IMG/VR virus record: IMGVR_UViG_3300046751_001172 | Location: 1-27,648 of that record | From: a virus | Length of the DNA: 27,648 nt | Reading direction: 5' to 3' (one strand) | In this document: positions 1 to 6,956 of the stretch, one piece after another | How positions within the stretch are numbered: the first letter of the stretch is position 1 | How the letters are laid out: each line of letters begins with the position of its first letter | Made by a program: the position numbers and the translations under genes | The notes under the pieces: generated by a model | Seen by the model: only the letters and a program-made list of their open reading frames with translations | Told to the model about the DNA's origin: nothing | The model's database searches: none

Positions 1-31
1 GAAGCGAACTATTTCGCATTCAGCTTGGTTT

Positions 32-47
32 AGATCAATTTTGATCT
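32..47. repeat. Perfect inverted repeat AGATCAA-TT-TTGATCT
   Basis: Two 7-base arms separated by 2 bases, just beyond the stop codon of the last visible early gene. The loop is too short and the stem too AT-rich for a good terminator. It could be a protein-binding site or chance. Confidence 0.3.
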
Positions 48-53
48 GACCAG

Positions 54-365
54 TCACACCGTAGAATCAGGGTCATCAAAGTATGGTATCGGGCCGTTTA
101 AATCAAAAATAGGGCCATGCAACTCTCTGAGTATTACAATAAGTGCTTGGATGAATGTATCCCTTTCGGTACTTCCCCTAAGCATAATTTCTACCCCATC
201 AGATTCTTTACCATCTACCTCCAGGGCAGTACACCCATCATCTTTAAGTGTTACTTTAACATACCCTCCATGTCCTGCATCTCCTCCGTGACAGCCATTA
301 TGCTCAACTGTAACGGATAGCATATTTGCTGAAATAATTTGTTGGTAAACCTTTCTCATGCTCAT
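54..365 (-). CDS. Hypothetical protein, early operon
   Basis: I do not recognise this 103-aa protein. The start at 365 is chosen over an upstream in-frame codon at 410 because AGGAAA lies about 6 nt before the ATG and because it avoids overlap with the preceding gene, which ends at 382. A His/Gly-rich segment (HNGCHGGDAGHGGYVKV) near residues 22-38 is followed by predicted strands (VTLKDDGCTALEVDG) and an amphipathic helix (RDTFIQALIVILREL). The Gly/His loop could bind metal, but that is a guess. It is the most downstream early-operon gene in the window, and 53 bases without a gene remain to the left edge. Confidence 0.6.
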   Translation of the reverse strand: MSMRKVYQQIISANMLSVTVEHNGCHGGDAGHGGYVKVTLKDDGCTALEVDGKESDGVEIMLRGSTERDTFIQALIVILRELHGPIFDLNGPIPYFDDPDSTV

Positions 366-381
366 ATTATTTCCTTTCTCT

Positions 382-573
382 TCAATTATTCGGCCCTGAG
401 ATAGAACCATTCTTTTTCAATATGTCTCGAACATATCTCGAGACACTCTTCCTCTTCCTGTGAGCATTTTGCATCAGCTCCTTCTTTTGATCTACTGTCA
501 TCGCTATACTCAACTGACTAGTTCTAGGAAGCTTCTCCCCCTCACAAAAATCTCTAGACTTGTACTTGCTCAT
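382..573 (-). CDS. Small ribbon-helix-helix-like protein
   Basis: A 63-aa basic protein. The start at 573 (MSKYKSR) is preceded by AGGAGG with a 9-nt spacer; the longer reading frame to 603 has no such site. The segment SQLSIAMTVDQKKELMQNA followed by KSVSRYVRDILKK fits a short beta strand and two helices, as in Arc/MetJ/CopG-type RHH DNA-binding proteins. The gene overlaps the 3' end of the MazG-like gene by 20 bases, suggesting translational coupling. A role as a transcription regulator is inferred from the fold resemblance only; a small non-DNA-binding protein cannot be excluded. Confidence 0.6.
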   Translation of the reverse strand: MSKYKSRDFCEGEKLPRTSQLSIAMTVDQKKELMQNAHRKRKSVSRYVRDILKKNGSISGPNN

Positions 574-868
574 CCATGTCTGCCTCCTTAACAAACACAC
601 CATCGACCATCACACCTCTTCTGTCCTTAATGTCGTTATAAGCAGTATTTAAACATTCCTCTAAGGTAATGAAGTTTCGCTTACAGATATTAATCATTAT
701 GACCAACATGTCTCCTATATCATCAGCTGGGCAGTTCTTCTTGCAGATAGAGTCACTCAACTCCCCTAGCTCTTGCATTAATTTTAAGACCTGATCCTTG
801 TCGGTTGATCCTAAGATCAAATTCCGATCCTCATGCCATTGCTCTACTTTTTTTACTAAATCTTTCAT
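554..868 (-). CDS. MazG-like nucleotide pyrophosphohydrolase
   Basis: A 104-aa protein with the all-alpha NTP pyrophosphohydrolase pattern: QELGELSDSI (first metal-binding Glu cluster), then PADDIGDMLVIMINICKRN (Asp residues of the second metal site), then EECLNTAYNDIKDRRG, a typical C-terminal motif of phage MazG-like proteins. The family hydrolyses (d)NTPs to NMPs and pyrophosphate; in phages the role is thought to be nucleotide-pool or alarmone modulation. The start at 868 is chosen because TAATG couples it to the stop of the small gene 868-1029; a longer in-frame start at 934 would lie inside that gene. Together with the dNMP kinase upstream it forms a nucleotide-metabolism pair. Confidence 0.8.
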   Translation of the reverse strand: MKDLVKKVEQWHEDRNLILGSTDKDQVLKLMQELGELSDSICKKNCPADDIGDMLVIMINICKRNFITLEECLNTAYNDIKDRRGVMVDGVFVKEADMDEQVQV

Positions 869-1029
869 TACTTGTATTCGCAGATAGGGCAATTTCCATG
901 CCCAGGTTTCGGGCAACATAATTTCTTCGCACAACTAACACTTGAGCAAGAAGCCAGCAAATAACTCACTAGCATAACTAACCCCAAGCATAGTAAGATA
1001 AATCCCCAGTCCGATTTTACATTACTCAT
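868..1029 (-). CDS. 53-aa Cys-rich membrane or lipoprotein-like peptide
   Basis: A small gene found by reading the gap between the dNMP kinase and MazG genes. Its ATG (1029) overlaps the kinase stop (ATGAGTAA), and its TAA overlaps the MazG ATG (TAATG), so it fits the operon exactly. A short N-terminus (MSNVKSDWG) leads into a hydrophobic helix (residues about 9-26) ending in LLASC, which resembles a lipobox (L-A-S/G-C). The C-terminus has six further cysteines, including CC-x7-CPIC. It could be a lipoprotein, a single-pass membrane protein or a small metal-binding peptide. The exact tiling of start and stop is the main evidence that it is translated. Confidence 0.65.
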   Translation of the reverse strand: MSNVKSDWGFILLCLGLVMLVSYLLASCSSVSCAKKLCCPKPGHGNCPICEYK

Positions 1030-1561
1030 CTATAATAATCTCCTTATCTATATGTTCTTCAGGTAAGCCATCCTCAGATGAATGACTATCTTCCTTCGGT
1101 AAATATCCTTCTCGTTTTAATTTCCATACTTCTCCACCAAGCTCATGAATCATATCTGCTTCATTCCTGAATCGAATGTCATCAACGATTACTCGTGCGC
1201 TTTCTATCCCCACAGCCTCAAAAGCTTTTATCCTTCTATTAGCTTCTATCTTTGTGTGATTAACCCAAATATCTGGGTAACATGCTCGCCCAAATTCCGT
1301 ACCTAGTCGTTGCATGAGAACTCTTGCAGTTATTCCTTCAGGGAATCCTGGTATCTGCTTCTCCTTTTCCTCGTAGATGTAAATCTTCGGAACTATAAGT
1401 TCAAGCATCTGCTTGATCGGCGTTGATAAACTCAAAATTTCCCCACCTATGCGATTAGCAAAAGTAGTCTTCCCCATACCCTTCGGGCCGGTAAGCCCAA
1501 TTAATCTTGGGAAGGTAAATTCTGTCGAATTAATGTCTTTACTGAGCGTAAATGTCTGCAT
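1022..1561 (-). CDS. Deoxynucleoside monophosphate kinase (dNMP kinase)
   Basis: A 179-aa P-loop kinase. It has a Walker A motif (GPKGMGKTT, residues 25-33), a central LMQRLGTEFGR segment (82-92), a core strand and Asp pair (VIVDDIRFRNEADMI, 124-138), and the conserved C-terminal LGGEVWKLKRE and DSHSSE motifs. This is the pattern of phage dNMP kinases of the T4 gp1 type, which phosphorylate dNMPs to dNDPs for phage DNA synthesis. The ATG at 1561 overlaps the preceding SWIM gene by 61 bases. No good ribosome-binding site lies next to it, but no better start precedes the P-loop. Confidence 0.85.
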   Translation of the reverse strand: MQTFTLSKDINSTEFTFPRLIGLTGPKGMGKTTFANRIGGEILSLSTPIKQMLELIVPKIYIYEEKEKQIPGFPEGITARVLMQRLGTEFGRACYPDIWVNHTKIEANRRIKAFEAVGIESARVIVDDIRFRNEADMIHELGGEVWKLKREGYLPKEDSHSSEDGLPEEHIDKEIIIDE

Positions 1562-1746
1562 TGTTTTAATGGTTTTTTTCCTTTCTTTAACTGCGGGCCA
1601 ATCTTGAACGTAAAATATTCACATGAGCATTCTCCATAGCCGTCATACTCGTCTAAATCTACTAGGTGGACATTTTGAGGGTTTGCTAAACTTGTAAGTA
1701 AGAATCTTTTTGCCTCTAAGTGATGAATCTCAAAGCGAGTATTCAT
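1501..1746 (-). CDS. SWIM-type zinc-finger protein
   Basis: An 81-aa protein with the signature C-x-C-x(n)-C-x-H: GECSCEYF near the middle, a lysine-rich linker, then CRHLRSVKTL. This is the SWIM zinc finger known from SWI2/SNF2 and MuDR-related proteins and from various bacterial and phage proteins, where it binds DNA or protein. Here the domain stands almost alone. The start at 1746 is preferred over 1758 because AGGAAG lies just upstream of it. The function in the phage is unknown; a DNA-binding or recombination-mediator role is inferred from its place in the replication/recombination operon. Confidence 0.65.
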   Translation of the reverse strand: MNTRFEIHHLEAKRFLLTSLANPQNVHLVDLDEYDGYGECSCEYFTFKIGPQLKKGKKPLKQCRHLRSVKTLIRQNLPSQD

Positions 1747-1981
1747 GACTTCCTGCAAATTGCTTCATCCGTCTAGGTATCCCTGTACCAATTCTTTTTC
1801 CGTCATCGGTAAATCCGCATATCTGATCACGTGACCAAAAGTATTCACATGCCTCATCCACCTCTTTCTTCAAACTTGACCAGTAGCCTCGATCATTCTG
1901 AGTGGCAGGGCCTTTATCCTCCCTACCACTCGAATGATCAAAGGAGTCAGAACTATTCCTTTCCACCGTCTTGAACCTCAA
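1730..1981 (-). CDS. Hypothetical early protein
   Basis: An 83-aa protein that I do not recognise. The frame opens with TTG at 1981; a GTG at 1966 preceded by GAGG (9-nt spacer) is an equally likely start. The N-terminus is polar (RNSSDSFDHSSGRED), followed by an aromatic, charged segment (GYWSSLKKEVDEACEYFWSRDQ) and a basic tail (RIGTGIPRRMKQF). It overlaps genes on both sides, consistent with translational coupling. Confidence 0.5.
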   Translation of the reverse strand: MRFKTVERNSSDSFDHSSGREDKGPATQNDRGYWSSLKKEVDEACEYFWSRDQICGFTDDGKRIGTGIPRRMKQFAGSHEYSL

Positions 1982-2192
1982 GCTTTTGCTTCAGCTCAAG
2001 ATTCTCGAGGCGGACAGCTATGGTCTGTACCTTTTCGAGGATTCCTTCCATCCGTTGGTATGCCTCTTGGCGAGACATTGCGTTATTGGCAATGGTGTTG
2101 ATCTTTTCATCAACAGACATTGCTTCCCATTTTTGTTTTGCTTCCTCTTCAGTTTGTTGAACAGGAGCCTCTGCTTTTTCTTCTTCCGCCAT
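1953..2192 (-). CDS. Acidic coiled-coil hypothetical protein
   Basis: A 79-aa protein with an acidic N-terminus (AEEEKAEAPVQQTEEEAKQ) and a C-terminal helix with heptad-like hydrophobics (ILEKVQTIAVRLENLELKQKL), so a short coiled coil is likely. The ATG at 2192 lies one base after the TAA of the upstream gene, indicating coupling. No family is recognised. Confidence 0.55.
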   Translation of the reverse strand: MAEEEKAEAPVQQTEEEAKQKWEAMSVDEKINTIANNAMSRQEAYQRMEGILEKVQTIAVRLENLELKQKLEVQDGGKE

Positions 2193-2193
2193 A

Positions 2194-2382
2194 TTAATTT
2201 GCGTTTTTAATTAGTTGGTAAACTTTCGAGATTGGAAGGCTAACCATTGCCTTTGCTGTTCTGCCTTTAGGCTTAAACTCCAATTCGTTAGTTTCTGCAT
2301 TGATTGTGATTATCAAGTTTCTACCGTTCCCATCTTCCACGTTAGTCTCTCGACAAATATTTTTTGTTAGTAATGTTGCCAT
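2194..2382 (-). CDS. Hypothetical 62-aa early protein
   Basis: The ATG overlaps the stop of the SSB gene (TAATG), so it is almost certainly co-translated with SSB. The sequence suggests beta strands (NLIITINAETNELEFKPKG) followed by a helix (ISKVYQLIKNAN). No family is recognised. It may be an SSB-associated or other small replication accessory protein, but only its position suggests this. Confidence 0.55.
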   Translation of the reverse strand: MATLLTKNICRETNVEDGNGRNLIITINAETNELEFKPKGRTAKAMVSLPISKVYQLIKNAN

Positions 2383-2822
2383 TACCAGGGTACATCCTCA
2401 CCCAGATCAGGATCCTCTACCTTGTCAGCAGTCTGAGGCTTACGGGCTTTGGATTGCGAACTGCTAGCGATTCCTTCGGAATCGCTCCCTTTAGGGGTTT
2501 GGGCGCCGGATTGAAACATGAAGGTCATGGGCTTAACCACAAACTTAGTTTTCTTACGGGGCTTACCATCCTTATCCTCGAAGGTATCGATCCTAAGATC
2601 AGCTTCTAGGAAAACGGAATCACCTTTCTTTGCGAACTTCGCAATGTACTCGCCAGCTCCACGCCATGCCTCAAAATCAAAAAAGTGGGCAGATTTCTCT
2701 CCACCCTTTCCTGGGAGGTTTACGGCTAGGCTGAAAGTCACAAGGGAAGACTCGCCAATCGTTTTTTCTGTCGGATCGCTTGTAAGGCGACCCATGAATG
2801 TTGCTTTTGCTAATGCGCTCAT
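2382..2822 (-). CDS. ssb: Single-stranded DNA-binding protein (SSB)
   Basis: A 146-aa OB-fold SSB. The N-terminal domain has the family pattern ATFMGRLTSDPTEK, VTFSLAVN, HFFDFEAWRGAGEYIAKFAKKGDSVFLEADLRI and KTKFVVKPM. A disordered Ser/Lys/Gln-rich linker is followed by an acidic tip ending DLGEDVPW, equivalent to the DDDIPF-type C-terminal tip that recruits replication partners. The start at 2822 lies two bases after the helicase stop; the open frame continues upstream to 2876, but that part overlaps the helicase gene and has no SSB features. It coats ssDNA during replication and annealing and probably works with the neighbouring helicase and Rad52-like protein. Confidence 0.9.
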   Translation of the reverse strand: MSALAKATFMGRLTSDPTEKTIGESSLVTFSLAVNLPGKGGEKSAHFFDFEAWRGAGEYIAKFAKKGDSVFLEADLRIDTFEDKDGKPRKKTKFVVKPMTFMFQSGAQTPKGSDSEGIASSSQSKARKPQTADKVEDPDLGEDVPW

Positions 2823-2824
2823 GA

Positions 2825-4090
2825 TTAATGTAATACAGGTCGTGGTGTGAATTTCTGGATTTTTGGTTTGAAGCACACTTCGATGTCACCACATGCACCG
2901 TCGCGTTGCTTTTCTAAAGATATAATTGTTTCATCAGGGTCATCGTTTTTCCTCCAAAGCATGAGACAGACATCAGCATCTTGTTCTAGTGATCCTGATT
3001 CTCTCATGTCGGATAATCTTGGCTTACGATTCAATTCGTCTGCCGAACGATTTAGCTGTGATAAAAGGATGACTGGAATGTCTAGCTCCATTGCGATGTC
3101 TTTCATGGATCCTGCAATCTCAGCGACTTGCTGTTCTCGAGGGATTCTCGCATTGATTGGTCGCATTTTCTGCGCGTAATCCACAACGATCATATCGAGT
3201 CCTTTTCGTGCAAACTTCCTAGCCTTTGCTTTCACTTGAGCTGTATTTATGTTTCCACGATCATCTACCCAAAAGCTTCGGTCTTTCATCCAGTCCATTG
3301 CCGACTGATATTTTGCGATATCCTCGGGGCGAGCAGTATTATCAACTATGTATCCTACAGGAACTTCTGATTTATTCGAAATAAGCCTACGCATGACTGC
3401 CTCAGCTTTCATCTCTAATGAGAAGAACAAAACTCTCTTACCTTCCTTGACTGCATTCAGAGCCATCTCGCATCCAAAAGCAGTCTTTCCTACTGAGGTT
3501 CGCGCTGCCACCACTATGAGATTGTTGGGCTGCCAACCATGAGTCATCTGATCGAGCTTATTTATTCCTGTTGAAATACCACTCATGCCATCTTGCTCCA
3601 TGCGCTTTTGAAGCTGTTCCCACATGGAATCAATGATTTCAGGAGCAGAACGAACATCCTCTTGGTTATCGATAGTCAGCTTAGTTAGCTCACGATCAAT
3701 TTCCTCAATCAAAATCTTAGACTGCTGATTACTAGCTAGGTCATTGGAAATCTGAAGAGAAATCTTTTTCAGCCCATTTTTGATGTACTGCTCCTTTAAG
3801 GCTTCAACAAAAGAACCAAAACCTGTTGAGGTTTCACAAGCCTCATAGATTGATGTTACACGGTCACGATCTTCAGCTTCTTTAAAGGAAAGAATTACAT
3901 CAATGTCTATACATTCGGAATCCTTATGCTCGAGCATAAGAGTCCAAACCTTCTGATGAAATGGCTCTGAAAACCAATCTGTATTTATTCCCATGCAGAT
4001 AGCTTCATCCAAGCATTCAATCGACTTGGCTGAGCAAGCGAGGAAACCTCGCTCGACATCAGGATCACTTATTGTTGTCAGCATATTCAT
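2825..4090 (-). CDS. dnaB: Replicative DNA helicase, DnaB family
   Basis: About 421 aa from the ATG at 4090 (4084 is also possible); the longer frame to 4186 overlaps the preceding gene and does not look like a DnaB N-terminus. It has an N-terminal helical domain (DPDVERGFLACSAK onward), a linker, and a RecA-like domain with Walker A AARTSVGKTAFG (about residues 195-206), SLEM, Walker B DMIVVDYAQ (about 299-307), SQLNRSADELNRKPRLSDMRESGSLEQDAD and LEKQRDGACGDIEV near the C-terminus. The family unwinds the replication fork as a hexamer. No primase is present, so it probably works with host primase and polymerase. The upstream gene may be its loader. Confidence 0.92.
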   Translation of the reverse strand: MNMLTTISDPDVERGFLACSAKSIECLDEAICMGINTDWFSEPFHQKVWTLMLEHKDSECIDIDVILSFKEAEDRDRVTSIYEACETSTGFGSFVEALKEQYIKNGLKKISLQISNDLASNQQSKILIEEIDRELTKLTIDNQEDVRSAPEIIDSMWEQLQKRMEQDGMSGISTGINKLDQMTHGWQPNNLIVVAARTSVGKTAFGCEMALNAVKEGKRVLFFSLEMKAEAVMRRLISNKSEVPVGYIVDNTARPEDIAKYQSAMDWMKDRSFWVDDRGNINTAQVKAKARKFARKGLDMIVVDYAQKMRPINARIPREQQVAEIAGSMKDIAMELDIPVILLSQLNRSADELNRKPRLSDMRESGSLEQDADVCLMLWRKNDDPDETIISLEKQRDGACGDIEVCFKPKIQKFTPRPVLH

Positions 4091-4604
4091 CGATGTACAA
4101 TTGGTCGATATCTTGAATTGATTTCGCTGTACGATATTTCTCGAAGATCGGTGGACGCTTATCCTCTGCCCAATATAGAAAATCATTTAGTGAAATAGTT
4201 TCTTTCTCCGTTGCTGGTACAGGACGCCAATCGGGATTATTTCTAAGCCAAATTGTAAGACATGAACCCCAATGTTTGACGGGTGATTTCCCGACAACCC
4301 AACCTTTGGATTGATAATGATCAAAGAATAGCTCAGCCTTTGGCTGAAGAGGCTCAGCAACACTTCTTTGCTTGAAGTAATCGATGACCTCTTTGATGTT
4401 CTTTGGCTTATTACCTTCACCCAAACTTTTCTTGCTATTGGGTCTACGTTTCGATTCCTTTTTCGGTTCAGGTGCTTGGATGTTCGGCATGTACTGGGCA
4501 AAAGCGGCTAATAATATCTGTTGCTTTTCCATGCCGAACATTTGTTTCATGTTTTCCAAGCGAGCTTCGACCGTATCCGAAAGTCTAACCTCTATCCGTT
4601 TCAT
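4065..4604 (-). CDS. Putative replication accessory protein or helicase loader
   Basis: A 179-aa protein. The N-terminal 45 residues (MKRIEVRLSDTVEARLENM...QQILLAAFAQYM) look like an RHH DNA-binding module, followed by a basic Lys/Pro/Ser-rich linker. The middle and C-terminal part has the pattern AELFFDHYQSKGWVVGKSPVKHW...IWLRN, commonly seen at the C-terminus of phage replication initiator and helicase-loader proteins (FYDYYESNGWxVGKxxMKDWKAAVRxW type). It lies immediately upstream of the DnaB gene and overlaps it by about 20 bases. It plausibly binds the phage origin and delivers DnaB. The loader role is inference; the exact fold is not certain. Confidence 0.6.
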   Translation of the reverse strand: MKRIEVRLSDTVEARLENMKQMFGMEKQQILLAAFAQYMPNIQAPEPKKESKRRPNSKKSLGEGNKPKNIKEVIDYFKQRSVAEPLQPKAELFFDHYQSKGWVVGKSPVKHWGSCLTIWLRNNPDWRPVPATEKETISLNDFLYWAEDKRPPIFEKYRTAKSIQDIDQLYIDEYADNNK

Positions 4605-5019
4605 CGATTTCTATGAGGTGTACGTAAATACCAGGTTGCTGATGTCGAATCTTCATCATCGCTAATTCCACGACTTGGGCATCATCGTTCCAAAATAGGA
4701 GCTTACCCATTGTATCTTGAAATAATTTAAGCAAATTATCGGAATCAGGTTTCTTGATGTGATATTCCCAGCCACGTTCTTTTACCGCTTTCTTCTCATT
4801 AGAGAGAAAAGGAAGCTTATAAATAATCGTAAGCTTAAGAGGGCCTTCGCAAGGCTTCTCAGGCACATGCGGCATAAGGAGTGACATAAAGTCGGCTTCT
4901 TGCTGTTTTCCTTTCGCTGTAGTGAATGAAAATGGCTTTCCATCTTTTCTAACTCCTATTCTCTTGGTTGATTGAGCAGTTGATCTTGGTGGGTTACAAC
5001 TAATGAAAAATGCATTCAT
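4585..5019 (-). CDS. rusA: RusA-family Holliday junction resolvase
   Basis: A 144-aa endonuclease with the RusA signature: KPDSDN (residues 90-95), Asp102 (LFQDTMGKLLFWNDD), the DDAQV motif (112-116) and Lys123 downstream, matching the catalytic Asp/Lys set of the family. RusA dimers resolve four-way junctions and D-loops. The ATG overlaps the stop of the upstream nuclease gene (ATGA). It probably completes the phage recombination module formed with the Rad52-like protein and the PD-(D/E)XK nuclease. Confidence 0.9.
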   Translation of the reverse strand: MNAFFISCNPPRSTAQSTKRIGVRKDGKPFSFTTAKGKQQEADFMSLLMPHVPEKPCEGPLKLTIIYKLPFLSNEKKAVKERGWEYHIKKPDSDNLLKLFQDTMGKLLFWNDDAQVVELAMMKIRHQQPGIYVHLIEIDETDRG

Positions 5020-6098
5020 TCTGCTGTTACTGACTTAGCTTTTGCTTTCTGAAACATTACCTGCTCAAGGCGCTGACGTAGGTCTTTGCGAGCTTGAGCC
5101 TTTCCCTGTTTCGTAAATTCCGCCCAGATGGTAACCAAGTCGGGTTCGCTAATTTTGACTGCTTGTAGAAATTCCTTAACAGGCAAATTCGAGCCAAATA
5201 GAATTTCTGCCGCACCTGCAGCATCAAAGGAAGTAGTTGATCCAGTGTTCCTAAGCTTATATCCAGGAACATCAACCCCAGCTTCAAGACGGCTCTTAGT
5301 AGCAGATTTAACACTTTTGCCGAAACGTTCGATAAGGCCAACAAGCCCCATCTTTTCAGCCAATTCGTCATTTGAAATATTATCCATATCAATCTCTTTA
5401 GTTTCATTTTTTAAGTATTCGAAAGCTGTTGGACAGTGAGCCAACGCTTTGCAGTATTTACATTGTTTAGGGCCGGCAGTTTCCTCTGCTTCTTCGTCTT
5501 CTACTTTAATAGATAACTCCCTTATCAATCCCTTGAGGATTATTCCTAAGTCACGATGCATTATACCTGTGGTGCATTTACCAAGGGCAGGTTGTAGCAA
5601 CGCTAGCTGAATCTGTTGAACTTCGGGATAATTCTCAAATACGAGCATGGCATACACTTGAAGCTGTTTATTCCGATGAGCCTCCTCGTAATTGCCATAC
5701 AGCATTTTGTAGTCAAGAATGGAGGCATCCTCTCCGTCAATCTCGAGCCTATCGATCTGACCAGAGAGGATGCCCAACTCATCCTTTTCGTCCTTGAGCC
5801 ACAACCTAGGCTCGCGACTAACACTACCCTTTAACCCAAATTTCTTGGTTACAATGTCTTCCATTCTACGGCATTCCTGTATGATGAAACGCTCGTTGTT
5901 ATCAATGATTTCATCAAGAGGCACTCCGTCTTCCATGTAGGAATGAAGTTGAGTTCCTGCGGAAGCATCGGAAGTGTCGTAATCCTTAAACTTCTGGGAT
6001 GCCTTGAATCTCGCAAGGCAGAGCATATTTTCATAAACGGAGCTACCAGACATTTTGGTAACGCCGTTCCATGCTCGCTCGTCTCTTTTTACTGCCAT
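5016..6098 (-). CDS. PD-(D/E)XK nuclease, Cas4/AddB-like with probable Fe-S cluster (DUF2800-like)
   Basis: A 360-aa protein. Nuclease core features are a His in GTQLHSYMEDG (H52), GQIDRLE (D116), ILDYKMLYG (D129 and K131) and KQLQVYAML (Q145, Y149), the order expected of RecB/Cas4-type enzymes. Cys27 (SSVYENMLCLARF) together with Cys213, Cys216 and Cys222 (QCKYCKALAHCP) forms the one-plus-three cysteine arrangement that binds a 4Fe-4S cluster in Cas4 and AddB. The layout matches phage DUF2800-type proteins. The last 130 residues are a helical extension. It is likely the exonuclease that makes ssDNA for the adjacent Rad52-like annealase. The start overlaps the annealase stop by 10 bases. Confidence 0.8.
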   Translation of the reverse strand: MAVKRDERAWNGVTKMSGSSVYENMLCLARFKASQKFKDYDTSDASAGTQLHSYMEDGVPLDEIIDNNERFIIQECRRMEDIVTKKFGLKGSVSREPRLWLKDEKDELGILSGQIDRLEIDGEDASILDYKMLYGNYEEAHRNKQLQVYAMLVFENYPEVQQIQLALLQPALGKCTTGIMHRDLGIILKGLIRELSIKVEDEEAEETAGPKQCKYCKALAHCPTAFEYLKNETKEIDMDNISNDELAEKMGLVGLIERFGKSVKSATKSRLEAGVDVPGYKLRNTGSTTSFDAAGAAEILFGSNLPVKEFLQAVKISEPDLVTIWAEFTKQGKAQARKDLRQRLEQVMFQKAKAKSVTAE

Positions 6099-6565
6099 CC
6101 TTCTAAGTTTGCGCTTTTCTCACCTGAGATGTCTTTTGGTAAAGCCCACTTAGGCAACTGAGGTGGATTCTTTATCTTGCGATACTGATCAATTTCAACC
6201 CATTTTGCTGGCAAATAATAAAGGTATCTTCCGATTCCCCATTTAACTGCTGCTCTTTTGAACGCATCTGAAATAGCACCCTTTTCACCTTCGACGTTGG
6301 TGTCACCCGCACCATCGGTTTTCCCAATCCATTCACCATCGATTCGAACTTTAAGGGTACAAATTAATCTTCCACTAGCAGTTTCTGCATAGCAGTCTTT
6401 CCAGTTTTCCATTCCAATAACCTCGTCAAGACGTTTCATGACATCTCTAGCATTAAGGTAGGCTAGGGCAGTTCCCTTAGATTTATCTTTGGTTGTCGAT
6501 CCGACTCGCCAATGGACTGCATTGGCTGGAAAAGGATTTTTTAGTTTAGTCTCAATATCACTCAT
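6089..6565 (-). CDS. Rad52/Rad22-like single-strand annealing protein
   Basis: A 158-aa protein. Motifs LAYLNARDVMKRLDEVIGMENWKD (about residues 34-57) and GAGDTNVEGEKGAISDAFKRAAVKWGIGRYLY (85-116) are characteristic of the Rad52/Rad22 DNA-annealing domain, including the Gly-rich turn and the K-RAAVKWGIGRYLY helix. Phage members promote RecA-independent annealing of complementary strands. The ATG overlaps the stop of the upstream HTH gene (ATGA). It lies in one operon with a candidate exonuclease and a resolvase. Confidence 0.88.
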   Translation of the reverse strand: MSDIETKLKNPFPANAVHWRVGSTTKDKSKGTALAYLNARDVMKRLDEVIGMENWKDCYAETASGRLICTLKVRIDGEWIGKTDGAGDTNVEGEKGAISDAFKRAAVKWGIGRYLYYLPAKWVEIDQYRKIKNPPQLPKWALPKDISGEKSANLEGWQ

Positions 6566-6774
6566 ATAATTTCTTCCATTACGGTTAATGCCTCAATCTC
6601 TGACTTGAGGACGCGTTTATTTCTGCTGAAAGGCGTTTTGAAAGCACGAAGCTTTTTTGCCTTAATCAGTTCGTTTACAGAACGGAATGAGTCGAACTTC
6701 AAAATCCTAGCTGCTTCGCTAAGACTCAGAGTTTCGGCCAATCTCACCTGTTTTCCACACACTTTTTCACTCAT
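6562..6774 (-). CDS. Small HTH protein (MerR/excisionase-like), first early gene
   Basis: A 70-aa basic protein. The segment LSLSEAARILKFDSFRSVNELIKAKKLRAFKTPFSRNKRVLKSEIEAL follows the helix-turn-helix plus wing plan of MerR-like and excisionase-family DNA-binding proteins (HTH_17 type). It is the promoter-proximal gene of the leftward operon, next to the divergent switch region. It could be the excisionase, a Cro-like early regulator, or both; the sequence cannot separate these. Confidence 0.7.
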   Translation of the reverse strand: MSEKVCGKQVRLAETLSLSEAARILKFDSFRSVNELIKAKKLRAFKTPFSRNKRVLKSEIEALTVMEEII

Positions 6775-6819
6775 GGTTTACATCTTTAGCGGATATCGTT
6801 TCCTGAAAAAAGAAAAAAA

Positions 6820-6876
6820 TTAGCAAAATGCAAAATAATTTAGCAAACCACAAAAACAAGTGAAAAAAAGTGAAAT
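6820..6876 (-). promoter_or_regulatory. Probable early promoter/operator region with phased direct repeats
   Basis: An AT-rich spacer between divergent genes. TTAGCAAA occurs at 6820-6827 and again at 6840-6847 (20 bp apart), and GTGAAA at 6860-6865 and 6870-6875 (10 bp apart), so both pairs lie on one face of the helix. On the minus strand TTTCAC (6865-6860), 17 bases and TAAATT (6842-6837) form a plausible sigma-70-like promoter for the early operon, overlapping both repeat pairs. RHH repressors typically bind tandem half-sites spaced about 10 bp. The promoter call is weak; the repeats are directly visible. Confidence 0.45.
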
Positions 6877-6888
6877 AAAGTATTGACC

Positions 6889-6917
6889 TTGATAATTTTT
6901 TTATGTTTTTGTAGGAA
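6889..6917 (+). promoter_or_regulatory. Weak candidate promoter for rightward RHH gene
   Basis: TTGATA (6889-6894), a 17-base T-rich spacer and TAGGAA (6912-6917) lie 40 bases before the ATG of the RHH gene. The -10 match is poor, and an adjacent TTGACC (6883-6888) is an alternative -35. Supported mainly by position. Confidence 0.25.
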
Positions 6918-6956
6918 AATGTTAAATGCACAGCTTGCCCAAATCGAGGAATACCG

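Noticed and set aside
2364-2850. Plus-strand ORFs opposite SSB
   Set aside because: They are antisense to a well-supported SSB gene and show no recognisable protein features.
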